Positions 28,390 to 38,929 of a stretch of 64,000 nt of DNA are shown here, in pieces. Each line of letters begins with the position of its first letter. The first letter of the stretch is position 1. Below the pieces are notes generated by a model. It ran no database searches. It was not told the origin of the DNA and was given only the letters and a program-made list of their open reading frames with translations. The DNA is from Yamadazyma tenuis (taxonomy: Eukaryota > Ascomycota > Pichiomycetes > Serinales > Debaryomycetaceae): contig NC_089463.1 of the NCBI RefSeq assembly GCF_029203305.1, positions 575,001 to 639,000 of the forward strand. Reading direction: 5' to 3'. Made by a program: the position numbers and the translations under genes.

Positions 28390-28697
28390 TTGGGTGGAGT
28401 TTGTGCGCGATGGTACAAACAGAAGTTTTGGCACTTACAGAAAGTTGAACAACTTAGGTGGGTGTCTGGGTCAGATTGGAGTTTTGAAATTAATTTAGGT
28501 GGGTGTATGGAGCAAAACTGCAACAGGAGGTGCGGGAGGGCCGCCGCAGGTGCCGTACTGTTTCGGGTAATCTGTGTAAGATAAGCCTGCCATTACTAAT
28601 GTCACCCTATTAATTACTCATCAAGTCACTTAAATACCTCCTTGACTTCATCATACACCATCAACGATTGAGTACCACAAATATTACACTCCCCTTC
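28390..28697. promoter_or_regulatory. Divergent promoter with repeated TTAGGTGGGTGT
   Basis: 308 bases shared by the dehydrogenase-like and flavin reductase-like genes. The 12-mer TTAGGTGGGTGT occurs exactly at 28454-28465 and 28495-28506, 41 bases apart in the same orientation. No other element is recognised. Confidence 0.5.
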
Positions 28698-29465
28698 ATG
28701 TCTTTAGAATCTACCGCACCACCATTCGACACCACCAAAAAGTACCACCACACCCAAACTCCCAACCCACAGTGGACCCCGGGCTCTGGTGCTAGCAGCA
28801 CTGGTACCTCGAAAAAAATCGAATTGGACCCGTATGCCTCAGACAGGTCTCCAGTAGACAACTACAAACTCCTTGTTTCTGCTGTCACCCCTCGTCCCAT
28901 TGGCTTTGTGTCCACTATCAGTGCCAATGGTGACCGCAACTTGGCTCCATTCTCGTTCTTTTCCACGGCACATTACGACCCACCCATTTTTACGGTGGGA
29001 TTCTGCAACAATCAAGGCGGTGCACAAAAAGACACTTTGGTCAACATCTTACAAACCAAGGAGTGCACCATCAACATTATCTCCGAGTGGTTTGTCGAGG
29101 CAGCCAACCACACTTGTATCGGTGCTCCGTACGAGGTGGACGAGTGGGAGTTGTCTGGGTTGACTCCAGCCAGTTCTACTAAAGTTAACGCTCCTCACGT
29201 CGCGGAGTCTGCGTTTTCAGTCGAGTGCAAGTTGATCCATAGCCATGAATGGACTTCCAAAGTGAACCCAGACAGCAAGACAGGAGTGTTGTGTATATTT
29301 GAAGGTATAAACTTCCATATCGGTGAAGCGGTGATCAATGAGGAGAGGAATTTAGTGGATATTGCCAAGTTGCAGCCAGTATCGAGACTTGGAGGTATGA
29401 GCTACGGAAGAACCACCGAGGGGTATGAGCTTCCAAGACCGGACTATACCCCAAGAGACTCGTAG
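28698..29465 (+). CDS. Flavin reductase-like FMN-binding split-barrel protein
   Basis: A 255-residue protein of the flavin reductase / DIM6-NTAB fold. The core begins with SAVTPRPIGFVSTIS, followed by NLAPFSFFSTAHYDPPIF and the C-terminal GGMSYGR block, all typical of cytosolic fungal FMN proteins in this family. The longer frame starts at TTG, and the first ATG is at 28698. Its role is unknown. The divergent partner is an AroE-like dehydrogenase, so a shared metabolic role is possible but unproven. Confidence 0.8.
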   Translation: MSLESTAPPFDTTKKYHHTQTPNPQWTPGSGASSTGTSKKIELDPYASDRSPVDNYKLLVSAVTPRPIGFVSTISANGDRNLAPFSFFSTAHYDPPIFTVGFCNNQGGAQKDTLVNILQTKECTINIISEWFVEAANHTCIGAPYEVDEWELSGLTPASSTKVNAPHVAESAFSVECKLIHSHEWTSKVNPDSKTGVLCIFEGINFHIGEAVINEERNLVDIAKLQPVSRLGGMSYGRTTEGYELPRPDYTPRDS

Positions 29466-30017
29466 GGAGCTGGTGGATGAGACCCGTGGGACTCGTAGAG
29501 GATCTGACCGGTACTGCCCAAAATACAAAATTTTATATATGCATACCCTCATTAGCGACCACAAAAACTGGGCTCATCTTGGAATTATGATCCACAGAAA
29601 CATTAATTGTTTATAGATCAGTAAATACTTCTGACCACTTCGTTATGGTGGGACCAAGTTAGGTGTTTATGCGGCTCATCTAAGAACTCGGTTGTTCGGG
29701 TGTTGCACGAAACCTTTCGAGCGATTCAACTTTTCGTTCACAGCGGTGAAAACTTTTCGCCTAAAATAATTGCATAATCATCAATTTGACCAAAAGGCCC
29801 AAACTTCACCAGGACAATGACACATACCTCATTATTTACCTCACAGAGCTATACGCGTCTACCGTCTCCACATCACCCACAATCGATATGAATACCTGCA
29901 AATCATGTCGTGCCCTGACCGCATATCTAACCTCTTCGCGATTTTCCTCCAGACCTACAGGCTCTTCCCCAAGCTTGCAGCTACTCTGATTGTATTATAT
30001 GGACCCCCTCCGTGCCA
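29466..30017. other. Intergenic region before pogo-derived gene
   Basis: 552 bases with no supported gene. A 67-codon open frame at 29786-29989 lacks any recognisable feature and is not called. The region presumably holds the promoter of the transposase-derived gene. Confidence 0.4.
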
Positions 30018-31997
30018 ATGGCGAAGAGAATCAGTTTGTTAGACAAAAAGGAGATCATCCGGTTCCACAAGATCCAGGCGTCACGCGATCCCCACCACAA
30101 ACAAACCCATACCATCAAGCACTTTGCACACCAATTCACCATCCCAAAGTCCACCTTGAATCGGTGGTTAATTGAGGATTCCAAATTGAAGAAATCCGTT
30201 GTTCGACGTGAGAAACCCCTTCGACAACCGCTTGTTAATATCGAGGAAGAGTACGTACAAGATGAGAAGCCGGCTCCAAGGATAGAGACTCCCGAACCTG
30301 TTGATCCGAGTGAAGATTTCGACTTGAAAGGTGCAAATATGGTAAGCTCGATTCTTGTGCAACATTTTACGGAGATGACACTCCAAAAGCAGCAAGTCCA
30401 ACTCGACTTCAATCTCGTCAAAGCTGTCACCCATGCCGTCAAACGGATTTTTCCTGATATTAGGCTCCCAAAACCAGCATATTTTATGAACCAGCTCACC
30501 AAAGAAAACATCGTACACCTCGAAGGCAGCTTGACCGAGCAGTTGAGTATCAAACAAACATACAGCTCGTTGAGTAAGGAATCTTTGAGGTTGGATAAGA
30601 TGTTTAAGCTGTATGAGTCGTCGCATATATACCAATTCAACGAGTTCACCATCAACTTGACCGAGTACCTCGAACTTTTTGGTGAAGACGTCAGACTAAA
30701 GCTTGATCTCAGAAACAAAAACTACTGTATTACGGTGGGAATTGGATTCAATCTACTGGGAACCGAGTTCCTCAAGCCGGTGATTGTCACCAATTTTTCT
30801 GACAGTATCAACGATCCGGATGTGATCCACAACCAAACAGGATTCATGTCCAACTACATCTTCAACCGGTACTTTGGAACGTTGAATCGTAAGTTCAGGG
30901 ACCGCCGACAGCGGGTTCTCTTCATCATCGACCGAACATCCAACCATTTTTTGGCTAATAAGTTCACCCACATCAAGCTATTGTACAATAACTTGAACAA
31001 TTTCCCATTGAACTTTGGAATCCAGTCCATGTACGCCAAAGCAGTTACCGTCAGTATTCTCGACCATTTCCAACGAGAAAGTAACTTAAATGCAGTTCCT
31101 GACATCGTCAAAGTATCTTTGAACCACATGTCTAATAAGCTCTCGAGTTCGCGAGCTTACAGCAAATTTTTCAGCCATTGCATCGATCTATGCCTCAACC
31201 ACTCACATATCACCAACTACTCCAAGTTGATCCGCATTCGAATGAATAGCTCGTTCCACTACTCCAATACCAGTAAATGCCTAGTGCTTAACTCCCACGA
31301 AAACTACATCAAAAACTGGCTCAAAAAGCTCCAGTTACCGGTTTTTTGCATCCTTTCCAAATCCGCCACTCCCAAGTACGACCTCGACACAATTGTCAAG
31401 AGTAACTTTATTAAGGAGCACCGGCCAAATCCCGAAGAGCCATTGGATATGAAGAACATCATTACCATGAGAAGGATGCTCGAGTCTTCGGGTGCAAGTA
31501 TTACAAGTATGCTGCTCTTCGACCAACTTTATACCTCGTTGAGCCAGGACTTGCTCCAACTAGAAGATGAGATCGAAGACTGGAACAGCGACGACAACTT
31601 CGATCTCGACTCGTTTGACTTGAACAGCGTGACATCGATTCCGCCCGAGTTCTTGGAACCAGCATCCACCAGCCATCAGGAGGTGCAACACTCTTCTACT
31701 CCACAGACATCCATTCCGTTCAAGCACCCTTCGCGGCGGCCATCTGCGACCCGAGACCGTAGCAGTTCCATTTCTCAGACCAGTGCAACATCCAGGCGGA
31801 TGCTGATATTGGCGTCCGGTGACCGAGTTAACCGAATCGCCCAGTTCAGTGACGCAGCCATTGAATCTGATTCGGAAATGGATTCGCAATTTGCTTATCT
31901 CTCTGACATTTCCAACAACTCTGATAGCCTCAGGCGCGTGAACCGGCGTCAGTCACAGATCAAATACGCCGAGAGCATGGATAGTGACCATGAGTAG
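30018..31997 (+). CDS. Domesticated pogo/CENP-B-type transposase (Pdc2-like)
   Basis: A 659-residue protein with an N-terminal helix-turn-helix (about 15-50, ending PKSTLNRWL) and a diverged DDE_1 domain (about 190-370). The middle follows the pattern of Pdc2 and CENP-B relatives: GIGFNLLGTEFLKPVIV, then VLFIIDRTSNH and THIKLLYNN. Only the second catalytic Asp (in FIIDRTSNH) survives. The first is Asn in QFNEFT and the third is lost where QPLDQG is expected. A Ser-rich acidic tail follows. No terminal repeats were seen. It is most likely a host DNA-binding or transcription protein. The GTG two codons earlier is rejected as start. Confidence 0.72.
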   Translation: MAKRISLLDKKEIIRFHKIQASRDPHHKQTHTIKHFAHQFTIPKSTLNRWLIEDSKLKKSVVRREKPLRQPLVNIEEEYVQDEKPAPRIETPEPVDPSEDFDLKGANMVSSILVQHFTEMTLQKQQVQLDFNLVKAVTHAVKRIFPDIRLPKPAYFMNQLTKENIVHLEGSLTEQLSIKQTYSSLSKESLRLDKMFKLYESSHIYQFNEFTINLTEYLELFGEDVRLKLDLRNKNYCITVGIGFNLLGTEFLKPVIVTNFSDSINDPDVIHNQTGFMSNYIFNRYFGTLNRKFRDRRQRVLFIIDRTSNHFLANKFTHIKLLYNNLNNFPLNFGIQSMYAKAVTVSILDHFQRESNLNAVPDIVKVSLNHMSNKLSSSRAYSKFFSHCIDLCLNHSHITNYSKLIRIRMNSSFHYSNTSKCLVLNSHENYIKNWLKKLQLPVFCILSKSATPKYDLDTIVKSNFIKEHRPNPEEPLDMKNIITMRRMLESSGASITSMLLFDQLYTSLSQDLLQLEDEIEDWNSDDNFDLDSFDLNSVTSIPPEFLEPASTSHQEVQHSSTPQTSIPFKHPSRRPSATRDRSSSISQTSATSRRMLILASGDRVNRIAQFSDAAIESDSEMDSQFAYLSDISNNSDSLRRVNRRQSQIKYAESMDSDHE

Positions 31998-32204
31998 TTT
32001 AAACTGTATTTATTATGTGTATACTATATTATGTGTATTATACTGATTGTATGACAAAACCGCTAAGAAACGGGCCGTCACGATTGCTTGGCTGCAAACG
32101 GGCAGAATTTTCTTTTTTCCTCGGTGCGCATCGGAAGGCTTTTGTATATATCCTCCAGGTCGCCCCGGCAACTGCTTATCGTCACATATTTTCCCCCATC
32201 CACT

Positions 32205-32858
32205 ATGAAGTTATTTGAAAGCTCGCATGACTTCCATTATCCCTGGGACCAGGTGACGGCCGCAAATTGGCAGAAGTACCCCAACGAACTCTCGTCGCAC
32301 GTGGTATCGGTCGATATCTTAAACCGATACATCGATCCCGCCACAAACGTATTACGAACAGAACGTTTGATTGGATGTAAACAGCCCATTCCCAAGTGGC
32401 TCTCGATGTTGGTGGGAGGACAAGAGTATTCGTACGTGAGAGAAATCAGCGAAATCGACTTGAGCACCAAGACTCTTGTGATGAAAAGCACAAACTTGAC
32501 AATGAACCATTTATTACAGGTTAACGAAACCGTCACGTATCGACCTGACCATGAGCTCCCCAATAGCCGGACCCACTTCACACAAAAGGCCGAGATCACG
32601 GCCTTCGCCAGCTTCTCGCGTGTGTGTGATAAGATTGAAGAATGGTCTGTTGAGAGATTTGGCCAAAATGCTAACACTGGAAAACAGGCATTTGAGAGCG
32701 TGTTGAAGACCTTGACCGCCAAATGGGAGGAGTCGGGTGTTTTTGTGGTGGATATCGGAACCTCCTTGTTGAACGACTTGAATCATGTTACCGATAAGAC
32801 ATCGACGGTGTTGGCGGAAGTATCGAAATTGGGAAATGTTTTTAAGGACAAAGAATAG
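32205..32858 (+). CDS. UPS2: PRELI-family phospholipid transfer protein Ups2
   Basis: A 217-residue PRELI/MSF1 domain protein. With Mdm35, yeast Ups2 moves phosphatidylserine across the mitochondrial intermembrane space. The opening MKLFESSHDFHYPWDQVTAA and the block KYPNELSSHVVSVD match the Ups2/Ups3 branch rather than Ups1. The open frame runs 39 codons further upstream, but the ATG at 32205 aligns with the family start. Length fits (yeast 230). It lies near RPS31 and SEC10, as in the YLR166-168 region of S. cerevisiae. Confidence 0.9.
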   Translation: MKLFESSHDFHYPWDQVTAANWQKYPNELSSHVVSVDILNRYIDPATNVLRTERLIGCKQPIPKWLSMLVGGQEYSYVREISEIDLSTKTLVMKSTNLTMNHLLQVNETVTYRPDHELPNSRTHFTQKAEITAFASFSRVCDKIEEWSVERFGQNANTGKQAFESVLKTLTAKWEESGVFVVDIGTSLLNDLNHVTDKTSTVLAEVSKLGNVFKDKE

Positions 32859-32987
32859 GAACCGCATCTTGTAAATATCGAAGGGTCAAAGTTCCCCCTG
32901 GGACCCGTACATATCAGCATAGACAAATATATTGCATTCATCATCGGTATACCACCGGTTCGCATTTTTCACGGTCGCAACATCTCC

Positions 32988-33251
32988 ATGAACCACTCAA
33001 TTCCCACCGACTTCAGCCCCAAGCAGAGAAGCATTCTCTACGAGCTCTCAATGATTCTTGAGACCGCTAACTCCATCAACACCAACCTCTCGCGGTCCAT
33101 TGACTTGGTCCATCCTTCCATCAACCTTGAGTCCTTAGAGGCCGATGTTCGTGAAAACACCCACAACTTGAAAAATATTTTGCAATTGCTTGGGACCTTG
33201 ACGTCCACTGACCCCGACGTGGACTTATTGATGGACTCCGACCACAACTAG
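32988..33251 (+). CDS. Small helical protein, possibly DASH subunit Dad3
   Basis: An 87-residue protein with heptad-like helices and no signal peptide. The segment SPKQRSILYEL near the start and LLGTL near the end, about 60 residues apart, faintly resemble Dad3 (which has LSPLQQ-VL and GTLL). That is too little to name it. It sits in line with UPS2 and PLP1 with short spacers (129 and 89 bases), ends cleanly, and has an ordinary ATG, so I believe it is a real gene. Confidence 0.6.
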   Translation: MNHSIPTDFSPKQRSILYELSMILETANSINTNLSRSIDLVHPSINLESLEADVRENTHNLKNILQLLGTLTSTDPDVDLLMDSDHN

Positions 33252-33340
33252 GCGGGATCGGGATTTTGGCCCCTTCTTTGGCTGGTTTTCACTCACATCT
33301 TCCTCACTGAAAAACCATACGCGTTTTTCTCAGTAATCCA

Positions 33341-34024
33341 ATGGACAACAAACAAGCACAACTCGTGGAACAGTACCAGGAAGCGAAGCTTCAGGGCGAC
33401 TATGTGGACGATGACGATCTTCTTGAGCTACTAGATGAGGATGACTCGGTGTTGCAACAGTACCGAGCATCTCGGATCCAACAGCTCAGTCAGGAGTTCA
33501 AGGCTATCGACGACGCCCACTCCAGTGGATCCGATTTTGGAAGCGTACAACACTTCGACAACGAGAAGAAGTTGATGGAAACCGTTGCTCGTACCGACTA
33601 TGCCATCGTGCACTTCTACCAGCCGGGTTTTGCGAAGTGCAACATCATGAATAATAAGTTACTGGTATGTGCCACTTCAATTCCACGCATTTTTGCAGGG
33701 TACTAACATTTGTAGTTGTTGGCAGAAAAACACTTGACGGTCAAAGTGTGTTCGATCAAAGCCGAAGAGGCTCCGTTTTTGGTAAACAAATTGAACGTAA
33801 AAGTACTCCCATTTGTGGTAATATATAAGTCTGGTAAGGAGTTAGACCGGCTTGTGGGGTTTGAAAGACTCGGAAACGATCCATCCAATTTCAGCTACTC
33901 CAGCCTCGAAGCCATGCTTTTGCGCTTGGGGGTTCTTCAGCGTAAGACCATCAACTTTGCGTCCACAAACACTGGTTCCAATACTCATAATGACGATGAC
34001 GAAGAAAGTGATTTAGATCTCTAA
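33341..34024 (+). CDS. PLP1: Phosducin-like thioredoxin-fold protein Plp1 (two exons)
   Basis: Exon 1 is 33341-33664 and exon 2 is 33716-34024, in phase 0, giving 210 residues. The protein matches the Plp1/TXNDC9 family, which helps the CCT chaperonin fold tubulin and actin. An acidic helical N-terminus is followed by a thioredoxin-like domain: HFYQPGFAKCNIMNNKL, then after the splice EAPFLVNKLNVKVLPFVV and DRLVGFERLGN. The usual thioredoxin CxxC is absent, as in the family. The tail is acidic. In S. cerevisiae PLP1 (YDR183W) lies next to CDC1, which is also nearby here. Confidence 0.9.
33665..33715 (+). other. Intron of PLP1
   Basis: 51 bases: donor GTATGT, branch point TACTAAC at 33701-33707, acceptor TAG at 33713-33715. 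Splicing restores the thioredoxin-like fold across two reading frames. Confidence 0.92.
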
Positions 34025-34861
<837 letters not shown>

Positions 34862-34991
34862 ATTTAAGGTATATTGTTAATAGTCTCTGTTAATGAATCT
34901 TTGTCAAGCACAATTGTAGAAATTGGCGGCGCGGCCACGACCGTCCTGTTGGTCGCACTTGATTGTCGCATCAAAAGCACGTAAACACTAT

Positions 34992-37436
34992 ATGAGTTTC
35001 TCCATCTACAACTTGGATGAAGAGATCAAGGAGTTACTCAACCTTGATGACTTCCTTGGTGGCTTCACCGTCAATGAGTTTGTTGAGGAGTTGAGTAAAG
35101 ACCATTTTTTAAAGGGGGCAGAGGTTAATAACCTCGAGTACTTGGATCCCAAACCATACATCAGAACCTTTGAATCCACTTTACGTGAATTAAAACTGTT
35201 ATCAGTGGAGGCAGACTCACAAAAGGACCAGTTAGACAAACAGGTGAATGAGTATGAGTTGAAACACAGCCAGAATGTGCTTGAGCTAAGTGATAGAATC
35301 GAAAGTATCACCAATCAGTTTGGTAACTTGGACGTGAGAATAAGTGATGTATCCGGTCAAATCGACCCATTGAACACTTCCTTGAACAAAATCACAAACT
35401 CCAGGGATATGTCGATCGAAACCATCTTTCTTATCCGCACTTACCATGGTTTTTTCACCAAACTGAAGTATGATCCATTGGAAAATTTGAGAGTTAGCAA
35501 AGTGTATGACGATAGACTAAAATGTGCAAAGACGGTAAACAACTTGATGACATTGGCAAAGAAAATCGAGTCTGCAGACATTCCGCAGACCACCCAATGT
35601 GTACAAGCGATCCAAAAGTTCAGTGAAACTATGGAAAGAACCTTGTTAAATAAGTTTGAGGTAGCTCTTGATAACGATGAATTCGAAGTAATGAAGGAAA
35701 TTTCGTCCATTCTTAACGAATATAATGGAGGGACTAATGTCATCCAAACCTTTGTGAACAAGAATGACTTCTTGGAGGAGATGAACGACGATAACAATGG
35801 GGCTGGGTCTATCTTGGATGACGAGGCCGTGTGGTTCAACTTGTCCAATCCTGACTACCTTGAGTCGGTGGTGGATGAAAACCTAGAAGATTTGTTGAAC
35901 CACCTCAAAGTCACTATCAAGGGCCAGGCAAGAATCGTGAGCCAGGTATTTGAGAATTCAACCCCAGTATTGAAGATCTTCATTCAGAGAATATATGCCC
36001 AGTCGATCCAAACTAAGGTCAACTCATATCTTCAGTATTCCATCTCCGTGAGTTCATTGGCACATGTCAGAGTTCTCCAATACTTGTCTCAAGTGGTGAA
36101 CGAGTTTACAAAAGACTTGAAGGATTTCTTCATCACCAATGATTTCGATAATGATAACGAGTTATCCTCGATATTGGACCAATGTTTCTATGATTTGTTC
36201 ATTGAATACACCTCCGACAATGTTTATTTCAACCGAGAGAAGAAGAGCTTAGAAGATTTGATCTACGATGTGGTATCGAAGTTCACCTCCTATAATGAAA
36301 GGGCTTTGAATGCCAATCAATTATCCACCACTCTCGATAACTTGAACAATCTCGATTATAACAATGATTCTACCGCCTCGTCTGACAAGGCATTCGGTAT
36401 AATTGAACGAAAGAGATTAAATAAGTTCAAAGATTTCATGAAGTCTCGATTATCAGAAGTCAATGTCAGAAACAGAAACTCAATAGACCCAGAAGACTCC
36501 GAAGAGCGAAAACAGTATAGTTCTTTGAACTTGGCACTTGCAGAAACCATCATAAAATCCATAATTGAGTCTGTCGCCAGAGTTTTGGAATTAGAGCCAA
36601 ATCGGTCTCCTGAATACGCATTGGAATTGTTGGAAATACTTTTATTCGACTTTGGAAAGTTGTATATCCAAGGAAGCTTGGAAGTCATCTATGATGCTTT
36701 GAAGCTGGAGAGCAACTACACAAAAGTAAGCTCAAATAATGCCATTGATTTCAGCTACTTACAGTCGTTCACATTGTTGACGGATATCTTGTTTCTTCTT
36801 TCCAGCTGCATTAGAAGAGTCATCATTCCATGTTCCGCAAACAATCCGAACATCAGAAACAGGATGATAAATCTCACTAACAGCTATATCAAGCGTTGTG
36901 AAGTAGCCATAAACGTGATTTTAAAGGAGACCATGGACTTGATATCTGAAAAATTGGCATACTTTTTGTCTAAGCAGAAACGGAAAGACTTTTTGGCTGA
37001 TAATATCACCGAATATGACACAGAAGCCTGTGAATTTGTATCGGACTTCATGACAAAAACCCATGAGAGCTTGACAGTTTCTTTGCATGATCTGAATCTT
37101 TTGAATGTCTTGACTAAAGTGGGAATGAAGTTCTTAAGCCTATTACTTGAGCACTTCAAAAAGTTCACCGTCAATTCCACCGGTGGTATCATCTTAACTA
37201 GAGATGTCATTCGATACCAAGCAGTCATTGAAAGCTGGGAAATCCCCGAATTGTCTGAAAACTTCCAAATATTGAAAGAAATCGGTAATATTTTCACCGT
37301 GCATCCTAACTTGATCAACTCATTGGTCACAGAAGGCCAACTAGCCAGTCTAAAGCCTTCAACCATCAGACAATATGTCGCCAAAAGAACCGACTTCAAT
37401 CCAAGCTACCTCGAACGATTCTTCAGTTTCAGATAA
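34992..37436 (+). CDS. SEC10: Exocyst subunit Sec10
   Basis: An 814-residue subunit of the exocyst, which tethers secretory vesicles to the plasma membrane at growth sites. The start MSFSIYNLDEEIKEL, followed by DNFLGG-like DDFLGGFTVNEFVEELSKDH and LDPKPYIRTFESTLRELK, matches Sec10. An N-terminal coiled coil (about 75-130) and helical-bundle remainder fit the CATCHR fold. The frame continues 23 codons upstream, but the ATG at 34992 matches the family start. It is next to RPS31, as in S. cerevisiae (YLR166C/YLR167W). It is convergent with CDC1, with 31 bases between. Confidence 0.93.
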   Translation: MSFSIYNLDEEIKELLNLDDFLGGFTVNEFVEELSKDHFLKGAEVNNLEYLDPKPYIRTFESTLRELKLLSVEADSQKDQLDKQVNEYELKHSQNVLELSDRIESITNQFGNLDVRISDVSGQIDPLNTSLNKITNSRDMSIETIFLIRTYHGFFTKLKYDPLENLRVSKVYDDRLKCAKTVNNLMTLAKKIESADIPQTTQCVQAIQKFSETMERTLLNKFEVALDNDEFEVMKEISSILNEYNGGTNVIQTFVNKNDFLEEMNDDNNGAGSILDDEAVWFNLSNPDYLESVVDENLEDLLNHLKVTIKGQARIVSQVFENSTPVLKIFIQRIYAQSIQTKVNSYLQYSISVSSLAHVRVLQYLSQVVNEFTKDLKDFFITNDFDNDNELSSILDQCFYDLFIEYTSDNVYFNREKKSLEDLIYDVVSKFTSYNERALNANQLSTTLDNLNNLDYNNDSTASSDKAFGIIERKRLNKFKDFMKSRLSEVNVRNRNSIDPEDSEERKQYSSLNLALAETIIKSIIESVARVLELEPNRSPEYALELLEILLFDFGKLYIQGSLEVIYDALKLESNYTKVSSNNAIDFSYLQSFTLLTDILFLLSSCIRRVIIPCSANNPNIRNRMINLTNSYIKRCEVAINVILKETMDLISEKLAYFLSKQKRKDFLADNITEYDTEACEFVSDFMTKTHESLTVSLHDLNLLNVLTKVGMKFLSLLLEHFKKFTVNSTGGIILTRDVIRYQAVIESWEIPELSENFQILKEIGNIFTVHPNLINSLVTEGQLASLKPSTIRQYVAKRTDFNPSYLERFFSFR

Positions 37437-37467
37437 AACACCTCTATTGTATATTATCTCTAGTTTC

Positions 37468-38874
37468 CTATACATACGAGTAGTGGAGTCCAATCACCAA
37501 ATACACATAAAAGATCGTGAAGCAAATTGTAATGCCTAGCTTTTTATAGTCCTTGGACCCCAGGTTCACTTTGTCTTTAACTCTCGAGTTGTATATAGAT
37601 ACAGGGTCTTTTGAAAAACGTGATAATGCCTTGTGGATGGTGTTTGGGTAAAGCGCATTGACCCCCAATACGATGATGCTTATACTAAACCAAATCACAT
37701 AAAGGGTGATACCAGCCAATGGGCTTGGTAAGTAGCACATCTCCGTCAGGTATGTTGGCAAAGCCGCAAGACTTTGGCCTTCTGCATCAACAGGATTGTG
37801 GAGAGATAATAGCTGTAATGCAGGGTGCTTGATTCCAGCACTCATGGCCACCGACTTGACAGTGATTTCTTTAGCAGACAAACCATGGCTAAGTTGGTGT
37901 GAAATCTCACAGTAGTCATGGTCATCACCACCAAACACAAGACAAGGATTGATGGTATCAAGAATTTCAGATGTAAGATCATGTTCAACCACTGTTTGGT
38001 ACTGTTTTCCCTTCTTGACCGGAAATGGGTTGGGGGATTCCCTCTTAGGACCACAAGTTTGCTGCTGGTTATCTCTATAGAGCGGTACATGGGTCAACAA
38101 GATCTTTGGAATGTTCTTTTCCATCGTGGCAGGAAGCAGCTGCAAAAACTCGTGTGGTGGCCGGTTTATATCTTTTGACTCAGAAGATAACGAGATCACA
38201 TCCAACAACACCACCGTATGATTCCCCAATGTCACAACATCATTGGGAGGCCCGAAGAACCTTTCAAACCGCTTCTGCCTAAGAGGGTCGATGGTCTGAA
38301 AGCCAATGTCGTGGTTTCCGGGAAGTGATTTAATTGTAATTCTGTGAGGCTGAGCAGGAAAGATGTTTGTGAACCGTTCATACTCTTCGAACCACAATTG
38401 GTCATTCCAGTCCCTGCCACCATCGAACAAGTCTCCAAGAAATATGGTGCTGTCAGGATCAAGAAGACGTTGTAAAAACCGGTGGTTTCGACGAAGGTAA
38501 TTATCACATATTTTCTTCACAAAGTAGTTCAATAGATCGGGTCTATCAGGATACGAATTGTCGTCCACCAACTGGGGATCCGCCACTAATGCCACTCTGT
38601 GTGGTACTATCCCCGTCTTCTTGTCCCAATTCTCCCAGTTCTTCCACTGGCACTTGTTGATAACGTATCTAACGTGTGTCCTTTCTACCAAGTGCACCAA
38701 AATAACCCATGATCCCATGATAAGACCGATAACTTTCGCATCCTGCAAGCTTAAAAGCTGCTTCCAACTGGCTCTTGGCTTAAATACAAACCGCCCAACT
38801 CTGTTGTCGCTTCCCGGAGCGGTATGGTAAAGTGGAATCTCTGATCCGGCTTTCTCTTTCCCTCTGTAACTCAT
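37468..38874 (-). CDS. CDC1: Cdc1-type membrane metallophosphoesterase
   Basis: A 468-residue calcineurin-like phosphoesterase of the Cdc1/Ted1/PGAP5 group, which removes ethanolamine phosphate from GPI-anchor glycans in the ER. Metal motifs are complete: VADPQLVD, GDLFDGG, GNHD, THVPLYR and GGDDHDYC. A membrane helix lies near residues 47-67 and more near the C-terminus. The TTG codon before the ATG at 38874 is not used. Cdc1 is preferred over Ted1 because the neighbour is SAS4 in divergent orientation, the same order as YDR181C/YDR182W. Confidence 0.88.
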   Translation of the reverse strand: MSYRGKEKAGSEIPLYHTAPGSDNRVGRFVFKPRASWKQLLSLQDAKVIGLIMGSWVILVHLVERTHVRYVINKCQWKNWENWDKKTGIVPHRVALVADPQLVDDNSYPDRPDLLNYFVKKICDNYLRRNHRFLQRLLDPDSTIFLGDLFDGGRDWNDQLWFEEYERFTNIFPAQPHRITIKSLPGNHDIGFQTIDPLRQKRFERFFGPPNDVVTLGNHTVVLLDVISLSSESKDINRPPHEFLQLLPATMEKNIPKILLTHVPLYRDNQQQTCGPKRESPNPFPVKKGKQYQTVVEHDLTSEILDTINPCLVFGGDDHDYCEISHQLSHGLSAKEITVKSVAMSAGIKHPALQLLSLHNPVDAEGQSLAALPTYLTEMCYLPSPLAGITLYVIWFSISIIVLGVNALYPNTIHKALSRFSKDPVSIYNSRVKDKVNLGSKDYKKLGITICFTIFYVYLVIGLHYSYV

Positions 38875-38929
38875 CAAGTTTGCATCAACAAAACGCGACT
38901 TTCCAAATCCTCACTAAATAATCCCACCC

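Noticed and set aside
29786..29989. 67-codon open frame upstream of the pogo-derived gene
   Set aside because: No recognisable motif, low-complexity Thr/Ser content, and it lies where a promoter is expected.
30018..31997. An active DNA transposon
   Set aside because: Two catalytic Asp are lost, and no terminal inverted repeats or target duplication were seen next to the gene.
37468..38874. Naming the phosphoesterase TED1
   Set aside because: The family fits, but the SAS4-SCC2 neighbourhood matches CDC1.
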